Source: Takakia lepidozioides
Taxonomy: Eukaryota; Streptophyta; Takakiopsida; Takakiales; Takakiaceae
Direction of reading: 5' to 3'
NCBI GenBank assembly: GCA_030704615.1
Contig: CM060732.1
Span: 57,953,053-58,013,052 of the forward strand
Length of the DNA: 60,000 nt
The position numbers were made by a program, and so were the translations under genes. The notes under the pieces are model-generated. The model had not been told where the DNA came from. It did no database searches and saw nothing but the letters and a program-made list of their open reading frames with translations. This document shows, one piece after another, positions 34,853 to 47,229 of this stretch (positions are counted from its first letter, which is position 1; every line of letters starts with the position of its first letter).

Positions 34853-36920
34853 TTGGATATATTGAAATCCTCATGGTTGTCTTTCAGATATATTGAAATG
34901 ACTAGTTACCATTCAAAACTCGTGGCATCCAATCTTCACATCCACGTTGAACCTCTTCTGTGTGGCATCAGGCTTCAAGTCAACTGGTCTAAAACGTGTG
35001 CCATCCTAACAGGGGATCTATCTAAATCTAGGCTCGGACCACTCCCTCTTGGGGCTCTCATATGGGACTCTCTTGGCTGCAGCCAGGGCAGACCACTGTC
35101 CTTCTAGGCTACCTTGGGGACGGATCTCTCAGATGAGCAGAGGTTTGGCCCCACCTTGGCCAAATTCAAAAGAAAACTAACATTCTGGGGCTCAAAGCAT
35201 CTATCCATCACGGTAGAGCCCTAGCTGCCAACCAAGTGCTCTCAGCAGGGATCTGGTATTTTGCGGCTTCTTGGAGGCCTGATACAAACTAGATAAATTG
35301 CAGGCCTTCTTCGGAATTTCATCTGGGGATCGGACGGCAACCTGCAAACAAAAAGGAGACCTCAAGTCTCCTGGAAACAAAAATGTCTCCCCAAGAAATA
35401 AGGAGGCCTAGGGATCATAGACCCCGAAAACCAGATCACGGCCTTACTGGGAAAATGGCTTCCCCGCTTCTTTGGGCTAGAAGGTGGCTGGTGGAAATTC
35501 CTGGTAGTTCACAATATTTGAGAAGCATCTCCCCTAAAGTCCTTTCTCTGGGCTCCCTCTCTCCGATGGGTTACTCAAGGATTCAAACACAAGGCTGTGG
35601 GATCAAACCTGTGGAAAGCCATTTGGCATGCCTGGGGAAGACTGAGACCTTTTCTCAAGAAATCTGAACCTACTTCGTATGAAGCGATCTCAAGACAACA
35701 CATCTTCCTAAACACCAACAGACCCTCTCAAACCCAAAAAGCCCAAGCTAATAGATGGTCATTCTGGGACAGATCTGGCATTTCTCAAATCAGACACATT
35801 TGGAATAACATAGACTTCATGGATTCTACCTGGATGGCCACACTGATGGGTTCGAAAAGAACAAACAGCAGTTATGCCACTGTCAAAGACAACATAGAGG
35901 CCACTTGGCTCAACACCCTGAAGGCTGGCCCTTCAACCCCATCTTATAACTTTTGGTCCTTGGTCATTTTCAGGGGCACTCTCACAATCCTCTTCGTGCG
36001 AGAAAAACTCCATATCAGCTTGTTTGGCTTTCCATTCTTGGTCCACCCAATCAGTATGGTTCTATCCTTACAAAGCAGGACTCCTCTACATTTTCCCTTC
36101 CTCTCACATATCCCAGTCAGAATCTGCTGCTGGTCCTCCCCTGCGAAAGACATGAATCCACCCCCCCCATCCTACCATCCCCATTCCATACTGGCTGGGC
36201 CGAAACTCCTTTGTCTGGATACTGGGGAGACCCCTGGCCGAGCTACAATTGGACCCTGGGGAATGGTCTTGGGCTTTCTCTAGATCGCCAATCCCATTCT
36301 TCAATTTCTCCAACAAAACAGCATACAAAGCTCTGGCAAACGCCACCCCTTTGTATACAAAATGGAACACTAGATGGCAGTCATATGGCTTCGAGCAAGA
36401 AAATTGGAAAACAATTTGGGGTTGTATCTGGAAAAAAACAAGACCTGCAAATATGTCGGCCTTTCTCTGGCAAATAGCCAACAGGGTCCTCAAGGTGGGG
36501 GAGTGGCTTCAGTTCAATGATGCCTTGCTCTGTTTATGCTGCTCCTTAGGCCAGCTAGAAACACTAAAACACTGTCTTCTCTGCTGCCCTACTCCAATGA
36601 AGGTTTGGCCATTGGTGAAGGCCTTCTACAGAGAATGGGACACTTTGGAAATGTCAATCGTGCAGTTACTTCTCAATTACGACAAGCCTTCCAAAGGCAG
36701 AGCATCGGACTGCCCAATCTTTGACTGTCTCAGAATCTCCACTCTATGGCAAATATGGAAGGTTAGATGTGCTTGGACAATGTCCGGAGCTACATGCACC
36801 CTATCTACCTTATTGTCCAGAGTCTTCACTAGTAAAAAAACGGGTTTCATGACACTTGTGCTTGATCATTTTGACTCTTTTTTTACTCTTTTGCAGACCG
36901 TGTTGGTACAATTATTCTAA
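34853..36920 (+). mobile_element. Plant L1-type LINE ORF2 C-terminal half, degenerate
   Basis: It starts just after the RT catalytic core: VNWSKTCAILTGDL near 34980, then FWGSKHLSI, GIWYFAA, LRNFIWG and GGLGIIDP in shifting frames. A post-RT connector (35597-35950) follows, then the zf-RVT domain: WKTIWGCIWKKTRPANMSAF and LWQIANRVLKVGEWLQF, then a C-rich LETLKHCLLCC segment (about 36415-36620). Several frameshifts and stops. No APE or RT core is present, so it is 5'-truncated. It differs clearly from the RNase H-bearing LINE family elsewhere in the window. Confidence 0.82.
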
Positions 36921-37790
36921 TATCCACGTCGTGAATATGACTCTAGGTGACATCCCCTAGTGAGCAAGATACATGACCGTGTTTTTGGTCACGTCCGTGA
37001 CTGATTTCTAGCAACACACGACTCTCCCCGGACTGCTACGTGTCAATTTCAGATGATGACAGGTGTAAGGACGACGCTATCTCGCACGCATGCCACAACG
37101 AGCCAAGTGTCATGTGGATATGCATTTGTTTTCTGTTTATTTTTATTTTTATTTGGATTTATTTATTTATTTTTCAAAGAACAGGGGACAGTGGTTTAAT
37201 TTGTGTTGTAGGTTTACTGAACTTATTATGTTTATATGTATTCAAATATAATACCATTTATATGTAATTTATAATATGGAGAATATATTATTTTGCACAA
37301 ATACACGGTGTCGCGAACCAATTGGGTAAAAAAAGATTCGACAATTGATGGAAATATGATATGAAGACAATGGTTCCCTGTTTCAAATCTGTGCAGTGCC
37401 TCCAGATCAACAAAAAAGTGGAGTATTTTCAAGAATATAATCTCTCAATAGTAGCCCAACTACCCAACTACCCACTGCACATATATGGATCCAAAAATGT
37501 GACAGACCGAGCACCTTCCTCCTCCCTGATTGTCCATAGCATGTCTCCTTCTGCCCCAAGACCTTCTGCATCCTTCCTTACAAGAGAGCAAGATCACATG
37601 TCCTGCACATGAATGCACACATGTATAAGCATATCAACAACAAGTGCAGATTCCAATAGGAGTGCGCAACTGTAAATACGTAAATACTACATGAGAACTA
37701 TTTAGCTAACCACTCAAATGTAACACCTATTTGTACTGTTGATAAATATCTATGGAAAACACTACTATATTTTGTAAGTTAAAAGAAGAA
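36921..37790. other. AT-rich spacer
   Basis: TTTATTT-type low complexity near 37130-37175. No gene recognised. Confidence 0.35.
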
Positions 37791-37794
37791 ACCC

Positions 37795-39260
37795 TTGCAA
37801 ATAAAATCGGCCCTCTTGGATGATTCTGGACCCACACTCTATCCCTGCTCCTTCACATATCCATGCCTCTGCAGAAAATCATGTTGCGTCCTTGCCTTGC
37901 TGCTAGCAGCTGATAATGACATCCTAGAATTGTTCCAGCAAACACCCAACCCTACTTATCACACTAGTTCCTATGTTGACTTGCGTCTGCTTCCAACAGG
38001 CATTCACCTTTTTGCGGAGATTGTTCCACCATTGTCTGGGGTCGGAAACGTATTCCTTCCAGAGCATCTCCTCGTCTCTGTTATCTTTTCGATACTTTCC
38101 TGTTGCCACATTGGCAGTAACATGTCAAAATCACTCCAAAACCACCATAGATCCATCAACGAGCTAACTTGCAGAATTCAACATGAAAATTTAGGGACGA
38201 CTCTGATAACAAAAAAGAAAAACAGGCTGAAATGTGTTGAAGAATGCACCTTCATTAGCAGTGCCTTGTTCTATCAATTGCGCTGCTGCCGCTGCTAGAA
38301 GAGGCATTGTGGACTCCCTCCCTTTCAGAAGCTGTGGTCATGGTTGAGGTGCCTGATTTTATCAACTGTGCCGCTGCAACAACTGCCTTTAGCTGACCAT
38401 CTATCCATGCAGGTTTCTTGTAGCTATTGATCCACAGGGAATCATAGGTAATCTTGTGCTTGAAATCTGGACCTCTTGGATGAATCTAGACCCACACTCT
38501 ATCCCTGCTCTTTCAGCTATCACTGCCTCTGCACAAACCATACATACATCCTTGCTGATGATGACAACCTAGATTTGTTCTAGGAAACATCCAACTCAGC
38601 TTCTCCATAGTTCCTATGCTGAATTGTGTCTGCTACTCTCTGTAATCTAACAGGCATTCACCTTCCAGTGTTGACCTACATGCCATATACCAATTATCAG
38701 CCTTGTCAAGAAGGGAAACCACAAAGTGTTTCATGTTATTGCCATGCCCCCCTAACTCAGCTACATGGAGCGAGGCCTCCCATTCACCTAGTTGAATGAC
38801 AGAAGGAGAATTCATACCTTGTAAAGCTTCATATGGTGGTCACATCACAGCACATCATCTACTGCTATGAAGGATTCAGACGTAGATACCAGGACCTGAT
38901 GCACACTTATGCAGAAACAGACATAAGTATTTGAATTTACGGTCATGAAACGCTCCCTTGGTGTAAAGTCTGTAGAGCCTCTTTCAGTTGTCCTTCCTCA
39001 CATGGTCAAGCATCCTCACATTCCCGCCAATCGTTAAAAAGAACATTTTGTGGATCCATCTCTTGGTCCTCTTTTGGAAGCTGTGGTCATCTTGTGCATT
39101 GTGCCGCTGCTACTGTTTCCAGATGACCATCTACCTATGCAGGTTTCTTGTAGCTATTGATCCACAGTGAATCATAGGTAATATTGTGCTTGAAACCCAG
39201 CCCTCTTGCATGAATTTCTACCCACCCTCATTCCTGCTCCTTCAACTACCCTTGCCTCCG
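37795..39260 (-). pseudogene. OSB-like gene fragment: tandemly duplicated PDF-motif exons
   Basis: OSB proteins are plant organellar single-stranded-DNA-binding proteins with one or more C-terminal PDF motifs. Copy A has an exon at 38099-38008 encoding LWKEYVSDPRQWWNNLRKK with acceptor and GT donor, and a truncated partner near 37835-37800. Copy B has an exon from 38485 to about 38290 encoding IHPRGPDFKHKITYDSLW and a following KKPAW segment; its first exon (about 38720-38650) is degraded. Copy C (about 39215-39050) repeats the second exon with a stop after YKKPA. Introns are retained, so these are genomic duplicates, not retrocopies. No OB-fold region was recognised. A partial extra copy of the flank (38060-38260) lies at 41100-41280. 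Confidence 0.7.
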
Positions 39261-39289
39261 GAACAATCATGTATGGATCCGAATCTTGC

Positions 39290-40510
39290 TCCACATTTGA
39301 CATATGTGTCCATGCGGATATTGTTCAGAATGACATCTGGAAATGTTCCGGCTTTGATGATGTCACCATGGACCTCTTTGCCCTTTTCCAGAGCTGCATG
39401 CAGCCTCCCACACACATTAACACAAAGAAATGTGATGTGGTTGGGCTTCAGCCCTCTCTTGCATTATTCGCTCATACGTATCCAAAGCATCAATCCCACA
39501 CCCATATTGTTGCGCTTACCCTGCAATCATGGTACTCCAAAGACACCACATCTTGTTTAGCTAGCCATGTTGTCGAACACTCCCTTTGCATCCTTGCTGC
39601 ACCTACATTTAAATGTCCACCAGGAGAGTGTTCAGAACGACATCTGGTACAATTGCAGCTTTGACGATGTCACCATGATGGACCTCTGTGCCCTTTCCCA
39701 GAGCTGCCAGGCTCGAATTGGGCATACATGTCCACCAAGGCACAGTTCAAATGACATCCGGTACAATTCTAGCTTTGACATTGACACTATGGACCTCTGC
39801 TCCATTTTTCAGGCTGCCAGGCTCACATTTGGCATAGATGTCCACCAGAGCAGAGTTCAGAATGACATCTGGTACATTTCAGCTTTGACAATAGACCCGT
39901 GCGTCCATTCCACAGCTGTCAGACTCACATTTGGCAAACATGTCACCAAGGCAGTGTTCAAAATCAGATTTGGTGTACAGTTCCAGCTTTGACAATCACC
40001 ATGGACCTCTACGCCCTTTTCCAGGGCTGCCACCTGCTCGCATTTGGCATACATTACACCAGGGTTGTGTTCTGAATCACATATGGTACGTTCCAGCTAA
40101 TTTTACGATGTCACCATGGCCTCTGCTCTCTTTTCCAGGGCTGTTAGGCTCACATTTGGCATACATGTCCACGAGGGCAGTGCTCAAAATCACATCTGGT
40201 ACAATTCCAGCTTTGACGATGTCAGCATGGACCTCTTTGCCCAGTTCTAGGGCTGCCAGGCTCGCATTTGGCATACATGTGCTGCATGGCAGTGCTCACA
40301 ATGACATCTAGTACAATTCCAGCTTTGACGATGTCGTGCCATGGACCTTTGCGCCCTTTTTCAGAGCTAGCATGCTCGCATTTGGCATACATGTCCACCA
40401 GGGCAGTGTTCAGAATGATACCTGGTACAATTCCAGCTTTGAAGATGTCACCATGGAAGTCTTTGCCCTTTTCCAGCCTGCTGCCATGCTCGCACATGCT
40501 TTGCCCCCAC
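39290..40510 (-). repeat. Tandem array of about 112-bp PPR-derived units
   Basis: Read on the minus strand, each unit encodes a degenerate pentatricopeptide segment of the pattern LEKGKEVHADIVKAGIVPD then ALVDMYAKC. The plus-strand marker AGCTTTGACGATGTC-like recurs near 39658, 39771, 39873, 39988, 40098, 40211, 40321 and 40436 (spacing 102-115 bp), plus one unit near 39355. Unit length is not a multiple of three in most steps and frames are broken, so this is satellite-like DNA, not a PPR gene. Conserved codons for MYAKC survive in most units. Confidence 0.82.
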
Positions 40511-41639
40511 AAACCAACGTGATATGGTCAGGTTGAAGTACACCTCTCCCCGTACTTGATAATCAGGTGGATCAGGCCCTTCAGATCCCTATAATCAGGC
40601 CCTTCAGATCACCCTCAAGGTCCACCTGTACCAGATACCGCACATAGAGGACCTTGAGGATGATCTGAAGGCCTACCTACCCTTGACACCAGACCTGAAA
40701 TTTAAACTCATGATCAAGTTGGGGAGTCTATCTTTGCACAAAACCAGAGAGGTAAAGGAGATAGTAAATGTCCGACATGCCAATGGCCTGAAGACGATAT
40801 CCGTTCTCCGATACAATGCCTGGGGTATTCTCATCAGAGAGCCACCCTTGATGTAAGTACTCTGAACACACTCTTGTAGAAGAACTGGATGTCGTTGTTA
40901 GCCAGTTCATGCTTTTCCTTCACTGCTACCTCAAAGAATGCTACATGCATCAAAAGAGATGGCTTGAATAAGCAGACTGGAGAGGGGCATGGCAGGTACA
41001 AGACTCAGGACTGGGTAATAACAATTCAATACCAATATGTGATGGTGATTGATGAATACATGTCCGTGACCCATTTGTCAAGGGTAAGATGATACCCTTG
41101 AACTTCTCCTCGTCTTGTTGGCTACTTCTCTATTGCTACATTGGCAGTAACATGTCAAAATTACTCCACACCATCATAGCTCCACCCAACGAGCTTACTT
41201 GTCAATATGAAAAATCTAGGGGCGACTGTGATATGATGAAAAAATCGGCTGAAATGTGTTGAAGAAGAAGGTGCCCTCACCACACTGTCCTTGACCTTGT
41301 GCCATGAAAGTATACATGTTTTTGCAACAATGGAGGATTCTTGACCTGCCCTAAACCCAAAAGGACCTCTTACACGTGCTACTTATGTTTGTAGTCAGGT
41401 GATCTCGGATTGGGCTGTGAGGAGAACCACCATGGTGCAACTGAGCAACCATAGGTTTGAACTCAGCTTCCTAAGACCAAGCTGACCTTCCCAGTACCTT
41501 GTAAAGACCAGGAGAAATACCAAATCATGATACTAGCAGGAAGAACGCACATTGACAGACTTCTACATTATGAAAGCCACACCTTGCGACTGCGCATGTC
41601 CCACCTTTGAGAAGGATCTTCAGAAAACTCGTGCCAGCT
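40511..41639. other. Region between the PPR arrays
   Basis: 40540-40860 has an open stretch on the plus strand (DLKAYLPLTPDLKFKLMIKL) that I do not recognise. A CAGGCCCTTCAGATC word is tandemly doubled near 40572-40610. 41100-41280 repeats the 38.06-38.26 kb OSB-linked flank, and 41240-41620 is dispersed repeat R. Confidence 0.4.
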
Positions 41640-42450
41640 CTGCGTCATGCTCCACGACACCACATTTCATTAAGCCGCTCCCTTTGCATGCTAGATGGCT
41701 CCACATTTAGCATACATATCCACGAGGGTACTGTTTAGAATTACGACAAACTTCTTCTCAACGTACATTAAGAAAGCCACACCTTGCAACTGCGACTGTC
41801 CCACCATCGACAAGGATCTTTACAAGCTCGTGCCAGCTCTGCTTCATGCTCCACAACACCACATTTCGTTAAGCGATATTGTTGAACGCTCCCTTTGCAT
41901 CCTCGATGGCTCCACATTTGGCATACATATCCACGAGGGTTGCGAATAAACTTCTTCTCAACGTACATTAAGAAAGCCACACCTTGCGCTCGTGCCAGCT
42001 CTGCTTCATGCTCCACGACACCACATTTCGTTAAGCCATATTGTTGAACGCTCCCTTTGCATCCTCTCGATGGCTCCACATTTGGCGTACAAACTTCTTC
42101 TCAACGTACACTAAGAAAGCCACACCTTGCGATTGTGACTGTCCACCATCGACAAGGATCTTTGCAAAGCTCGTGCCAGCTCTGCTTCATGCTCCACCAC
42201 ACCACATTTCGTTAAAGCCATATTGTTGAACGCTCCCTTTGCATCCTCTCGATGGCTCCACATTTGGCGTACAAACTTCTTCTCAACGTACATTAAGAAA
42301 GCCACACCTTGCGATTGCGACTGTCCACCATCGACAAGGATCTTTGCAAAGCTCGTGCCAGCTCTGCTTCATGCTCCACCACACCACATTTCGTTAAAGC
42401 CATATTGTTGAACGCTCCCTCGAGGCTCCACAATTGGCATATCCAGGAGG
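41640..42450 (-). repeat. Tandem array of about 182-bp PPR-derived units
   Basis: The marker TTGTTGAACGCTCCCT starts at 41879, 42041, 42223 and 42405 (spacing 162, 182, 182 bp), with a more diverged unit near 41665. The last two full periods are almost identical. Read on the minus strand, units contain AKCGAIE, EDAKGAFNN and NVVSW-like PPR codons in broken frames, a different PPR segment from the 112-bp array. Both arrays share antisense orientation. Confidence 0.82.
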
Positions 42451-43865
42451 TATTGTTCAGAATGACACTCCTTCCCGTATCCTTCCAAAGCCTCTAACGA
42501 GAGCATCCCCTCGATCGCCACCCTAGTTAGGCTCTCGGAGCGGGAAGAAGAGTGATAGTGAGGGCGTTCTTGAAAAGTATCGAAGTCCCCGTGTAAATGA
42601 AATAGGTGGATGAAATCATCCAAATCCTTGCATGTAATGAAATCATCCAATTGATGAATGAAAATAATCAAATTTAATGAAATCATCCATCAATGGATTT
42701 TCATAAGAGTCATGCAAATGACCTCATCTTGGTCAAAGGGAGTTGACTACACCAATTTAGAGTCATCTACATTACTGTTTAGTGTCATGTGTGTGACCCA
42801 TGATCACCACTCTATTCCAGTCATACGACGTTCACCGGGATAGAGGCATATACACGACCTTTTTTGGTCATTTTCGGTTATACTCATGACATTTTTGAAC
42901 GATGATGACATTAAGTCATGGTTTGAGTCATGAAAACCATGACTCTCCAAAAAAAAAGTCAGAAAAACCATGATTTGGCGTAGTGCTTCTGGGACATCAG
43001 ATTGAGGGGAGGAAGGCTTGGGCCAAAATGTGTGCAGATGTCCAGCGCAAACCACAACAAGCAGCAGCCATCCATGACAAGTTCGCAAGTTCCTTGGCAA
43101 GAAACGATCTTCTCTGTGTTAGGTCATCACCATCCGACTGCACATGGACAACACTCCCACCAATCCGATGGAGAGATCTTAACACACTCCTCCATGGCGG
43201 CGTCCCCAGAGTTTGACAGGGTTGTGAATTGGCGTCACATTAAGTCTACAGCTAAATTGAAATTCCGCTGATCTATCTAAGTCCACTCAAACTCTCCACA
43301 CAGATTGCAAACCACCACTCTCTTGATCTTCCAACAATCTGTTCGTGGTCTGCACAGTTCCATATGCTACTTCTGCAATATCGTTGAACCCCCTACGGGT
43401 TCTGCCTCTGATAGGGTTCTGCTTCTGTAAGCTTCTATCATCTTCTATCAGGATGCTGCATAGCCTCTAGCTGCTATAGAGATAGGGTTCTTAACCCTGT
43501 GAGTTCTTTCTCATTTTCTTTCAGAAGGCTTCAAATGACTCTCACTAACTACGGAGTGTGTGCCTTATGGCGTAATCAGGGGTTTTAATTTTTTTTCCCG
43601 AAATAAACTTAATAAAATTAATTCAGGGTTCCGTCCCTGATTCAACCTAAAAAATAAAAATAAACTCGTTATTTTTTGTTTTTTTAACTCATTTTATACT
43701 CTAAAATAGTTACAATATTGCCGAAAGGTTAATTATAGAAATGAGAACAAACCTCTAGATATTGTGAGGTGGGTAGCGTGTGAGCATGCTCACATTGGCG
43801 TGAGCCTGCTTACGTAAGCAGATAGGCATATTTTGTATATTCCCTAAAAATACAACGAATATGTA
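42451..43865. other. Unassigned region left of the Ty3 element
   Basis: A GAAATCATCCA word is repeated three times near 42612-42690. Short frames at 42983-43271 match nothing I recognise. A T-rich stretch lies at 43585-43700. Confidence 0.35.
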
Positions 43866-43870
43866 CCAAA
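43866..43870. repeat. Target-site duplication CCAAA (left)
   Basis: CCAAA directly precedes the LTR and recurs at 50352-50356, directly after the other LTR. Confidence 0.9.
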
Positions 43871-44245
43871 TGTAATACCCATGATCTACACAAACTAGAA
43901 TAGAAGTACTTCTCAACTTTTTCCCAAAACAACTCGATGTCTTCTAGGCTTTCAGTGCAGGTTTATATACTCTTCACAATATGATTATTTTAAAGGTTTG
44001 ACTTGATAGCCTCAAGTCAAAGTTTCCTAAAGTCAACCTTCATAGGTTTGACATATTCTCCACAATATGACTTTATCAAATATTTGACCTACTCTCCATA
44101 ATATGAATATTTTAGAGGTTTGACTTGAGAGCCTCAAGTCAAACTTCCTTAAGTCAAACTTCTTAGGATATTTTCTAATTATTCTGGAAACTTCTAGGGA
44201 ACTTTCATCCTCCATCTAGAACCTTCTAGATTCTACCTTGTTACA
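43871..44245 (-). repeat. 3' LTR of the Ty3 element
   Basis: 375 bp with TG...CA ends, closely similar to 49915-50351. It contains GACTTGAGAGCCTCAAGTC, a palindromic motif (about 44119-44137) that is also in the other LTR. Confidence 0.92.
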
Positions 44246-44260
44246 ATCATCTCCTCTTTC
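44246..44260 (-). promoter_or_regulatory. Polypurine tract (plus-strand primer)
   Basis: On the minus strand GAAAGAGGAGATGAT abuts the 3' LTR, the expected place and composition. Confidence 0.75.
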
Positions 44261-44906
44261 AAGAAACAACGTCCTCGTTGTTCGAATTTTCAAAAACTTG
44301 AATTGTCAATTGAGCATTTGTAAGATTTTGCACCGGTTCCCAGGTAGCTTCATATAATGGAAATCCTTTCCATAATACCAAATACTCCAACACCTCATGT
44401 CGCCCTCGTTTGTATGTGTGTTTTTTCAGAACACGGTCGACCTCCCACTCTTTATTTCCGTCTATCAACTCTTGGAAATGTTGTGGTTCTTGATTATCTT
44501 TGAATGTTAATGGTCGAGGTTCGTAACGACGTAGTAGTGAAACGTGAAAGACCGGGTGGATCTTCATATGTGGTGGTAACTCCAGCTTGTATGCTACTGC
44601 TCCAATACGTTTAATGATCGAAAAATGACCAATGAACCATGCCCCTAGTTTTCGCGATCCAATGATATGGAAATTGGTTGTAGACAACCACACTTGATCC
44701 CCCACTGCAAATTTCTCATCCCGTCGACGTACATTTGCATACTGTTTTTGGCGATTTTTGGCAACCATCATCTTCTCTTTAGCTTGACGTATTCCCCGTT
44801 GAATTTGTTGCACAAATGCGTTAGTCACGGCTACCTTGGATAACTCCTCATTTGGTAACTTGAACTTTGTAAGAGTTGTTGGCACATTTGGGTGTTCATC
44901 ATACAT
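44259..44906 (-). CDS. Ty3 integrase C-terminus with chromodomain (partial)
   Basis: 216-codon open block. The order is an integrase C-terminal GPY/F-like region (GDQVWLSTTN, then LGAWFIGHFSIIKRIGAVAYKL and HPVFHVSLLRRY) and a chromodomain (VDRVLKKHT ... LEYLVLWKGFPLYEATWEP). Chromodomains tether chromoviral integrases to histone marks in chromatin. The block ends upstream at a poly-T/A tract (44907-44921), where the plus-oriented pol block begins, so the catalytic core of integrase is not attached. It runs to within 14 bp of the 3' LTR. Confidence 0.88.
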   Translation of the reverse strand: MYDEHPNVPTTLTKFKLPNEELSKVAVTNAFVQQIQRGIRQAKEKMMVAKNRQKQYANVRRRDEKFAVGDQVWLSTTNFHIIGSRKLGAWFIGHFSIIKRIGAVAYKLELPPHMKIHPVFHVSLLRRYEPRPLTFKDNQEPQHFQELIDGNKEWEVDRVLKKHTYKRGRHEVLEYLVLWKGFPLYEATWEPVQNLTNAQLTIQVFENSNNEDVVS

Positions 44907-44929
44907 TTTTTTTTTTTTTTAAATCTTTC

Positions 44930-47200
44930 GTTGACGCGTTGACCGAGTTATTGTATGACCTCTTAACAGTTTAAGGAGATGAGAAGATAACGAACATCAC
45001 AATGAGTAGGAAAACGAGGACAACCAGTCAGTAGACCTCGCGGTCTTACTGGTTTTACAAAGAAGAGCAAATGTGAGGGGCCCTACAAGGAGAAGAAGCA
45101 AATCAATCTTGTGGGCAAGAAAGAGACGCAGTTAATTGTGACAGATGGAACTTTGGAAGGTATTCATGTAAGAGTGCTGATAGACCCTGGGGCAACAAAA
45201 AATTTCTTATCTAGAAAGGCTGCCTTGAAACTAGGACTCCCCTTAGAAAATGATGAAAGAGAGGAAGTAGAAATGCCCAATGGACATACAGAGGCCATTG
45301 AGACATTACCTAAAAACATAGAGTTGTCGATTGGTAAATATAGAGAAACCTTAGAATGACGAGTGGTCAGACTGGCTCGATATGACGTAATATTAGGCAT
45401 GCCTTGGATGGAATCTCACAACCCTGATGTTGATTGGCGTCGAAAAATAGTCAAAACCCAGAATTGGAAAATATGGGGAGATCGAGTGAGGACACCATAT
45501 CGAAACCTACTATTATTTGTTATAGGTACTACAGCTATATGTAAGAAACACTTATTATTTGTAGGTTTAATAAGAGACGTGGAAAATCCGAAAAAAGACA
45601 TGAGTGAGGTCTCTATAGAATTACAGAGTGTATTGAAAGAGTTCAAAGATGTTTTTCCAGATGACCTACCAGCACGGCTTCCGCCAAATAGAAGAGTAGA
45701 TCATAAGATTGAGGTTATTCCAAGTAGTACTCCTTCTTGTAAAATCTCTTATCGATTAGCACCAAACGAGTTGGAAGAATGTAAGGCTCAAGTCGAGGAC
45801 CTACTATCAAAAGGCTTTATAAGACCAAGTGTATCCCCGTATGGAGCACCGGTGTTGTTTGTGAAGAAAAAAGATGGAGCAATACGCATGTGCATTGATT
45901 ATCGAGCACTCAACCAGCAGACAGTGAAGAACAAGTACCCGTTACTACGCATGGACGATCTATTTGACCAACTGCGAGAAGCAAAATACTTTACGAAGCT
46001 TGATCTGAGAAGTGGATACAACCAAATTCGAGTCGCTGATGAAGATGTATATAAGACCGTTTTCCGCACTAGGTATGGACATTTTGAATACATGGTTATG
46101 TCATTTGGTCTCACCAATGCCCCAGCCACATTCATGGGCCTCATGAATGATATCTTTCGCCCATTCTTAGATAGATTTGTGATAGTCTTTTTAGATGATA
46201 TTTTGATCTATAGTAACAGCCTTGTCGAGCATAGAAACCACCTCAAACAAGTATTACAAATTCTCCGTGAGAATCAGCTATATGTCAAAGCATCTAAACG
46301 TGGGTTTGAAAAATAAGAAGTAGATTATCTTGGGCATCGCGTGAGCAGGAAGGGAATTGAGGTAATGAGTGAGAAAATAAAAGCTATTCAGCAGTGGATA
46401 GCCCCTGAAGACATTACCCAATTAAGGAGTTTTCTTGGCCTTACCGGATTCTACAGACGAGTTGTATGGGCATTCTCAAAGATTGCCCAACCATTGACAA
46501 ATCTTTTGGGCAAATGAATTAGATGGAAGTGGGGTACAGAAGAGGAGTTAGCATTTCAGGCTTGAAGGATGCGTTGCTTCATGCCCCGATCTTGAAATGG
46601 TATGATCCGACAAGATGCGTCAGGCTCAGCAGTGGGTGGGGTGTTACAACAAGAATGGGAAGACGGATGGCACCCAGTGACATATTTTTCTCGCAAATTG
46701 TTACCTGCGGAACAAAATTACCATACAAACGAACGAGAAGAATTGGCCATTGTTTTAGCTATAAAACATTGGAAGCACTATCTTGGAGACAAAGAGTTCA
46801 TAGTGGAGATAGACCATAAACCATTGGTGTACTTGAAGACACAGAAAGATCTATTGAAGAGACAGATTCGTTGGGCGGAGTGGCGACAACAATTTAACAT
46901 GAAGATCGTCTATGTGGAGTAAAAACGGCAATTGGCGGATGCAATGACAAGGATGCCGCACATGAACACATTGACAAAAATCAACATTCAACCCGATTGA
47001 TGGAACAAGATAACGACGGCTTCTAAAGATGATGGGGAGATTGTGGCTAAAAAGAGTTCAAAGCGACAGAAGTTCGAGGGTTGGTATTCAAGGAAGGTAG
47101 ACTTTGGATCCCTGATGAATCTGCATTCTTCATTGTCCGCCATCTTGTTCCACTACTCCTTCCTTCGTGGTGTTTGTCTTCTAAAATTAATACTATCTCT
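44930..47200 (+). mobile_element. Inverted Ty3 pol block: protease, RT, RNase H, integrase start
   Basis: Plus strand, opposite to the host element. Protease near 45111-45356 has DPGAT in place of the usual D-S/T-G-A and ends at a stop. Reverse transcriptase at 45363-46316 contains [18 protein letters not shown] and the FLDDILIYS catalytic box (near 46190), then a stop. RNase H at 46602-46922 has DASGSAVGGVL and TYFSRKLLPAEQNYHTNE. An integrase N-terminal start (GRLWIPDES) appears near 47098-47125 and then homology stops. Frameshifts separate the parts. It is either an inversion of the host's own pol or a second element. Confidence 0.85.
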
Positions 47201-47229
47201 ATTCTCTTATCCTAATACAGTATGTAAAT

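Noticed and set aside
39206-39664. A 152-codon plus-strand gene
   Set aside because: Antisense to PPR-derived repeats; the C-rich sense is on the minus strand.
39290-42450. CRISPR array
   Set aside because: The repeats are long, contiguous and coding-derived with no unique spacers; the genome is eukaryotic.
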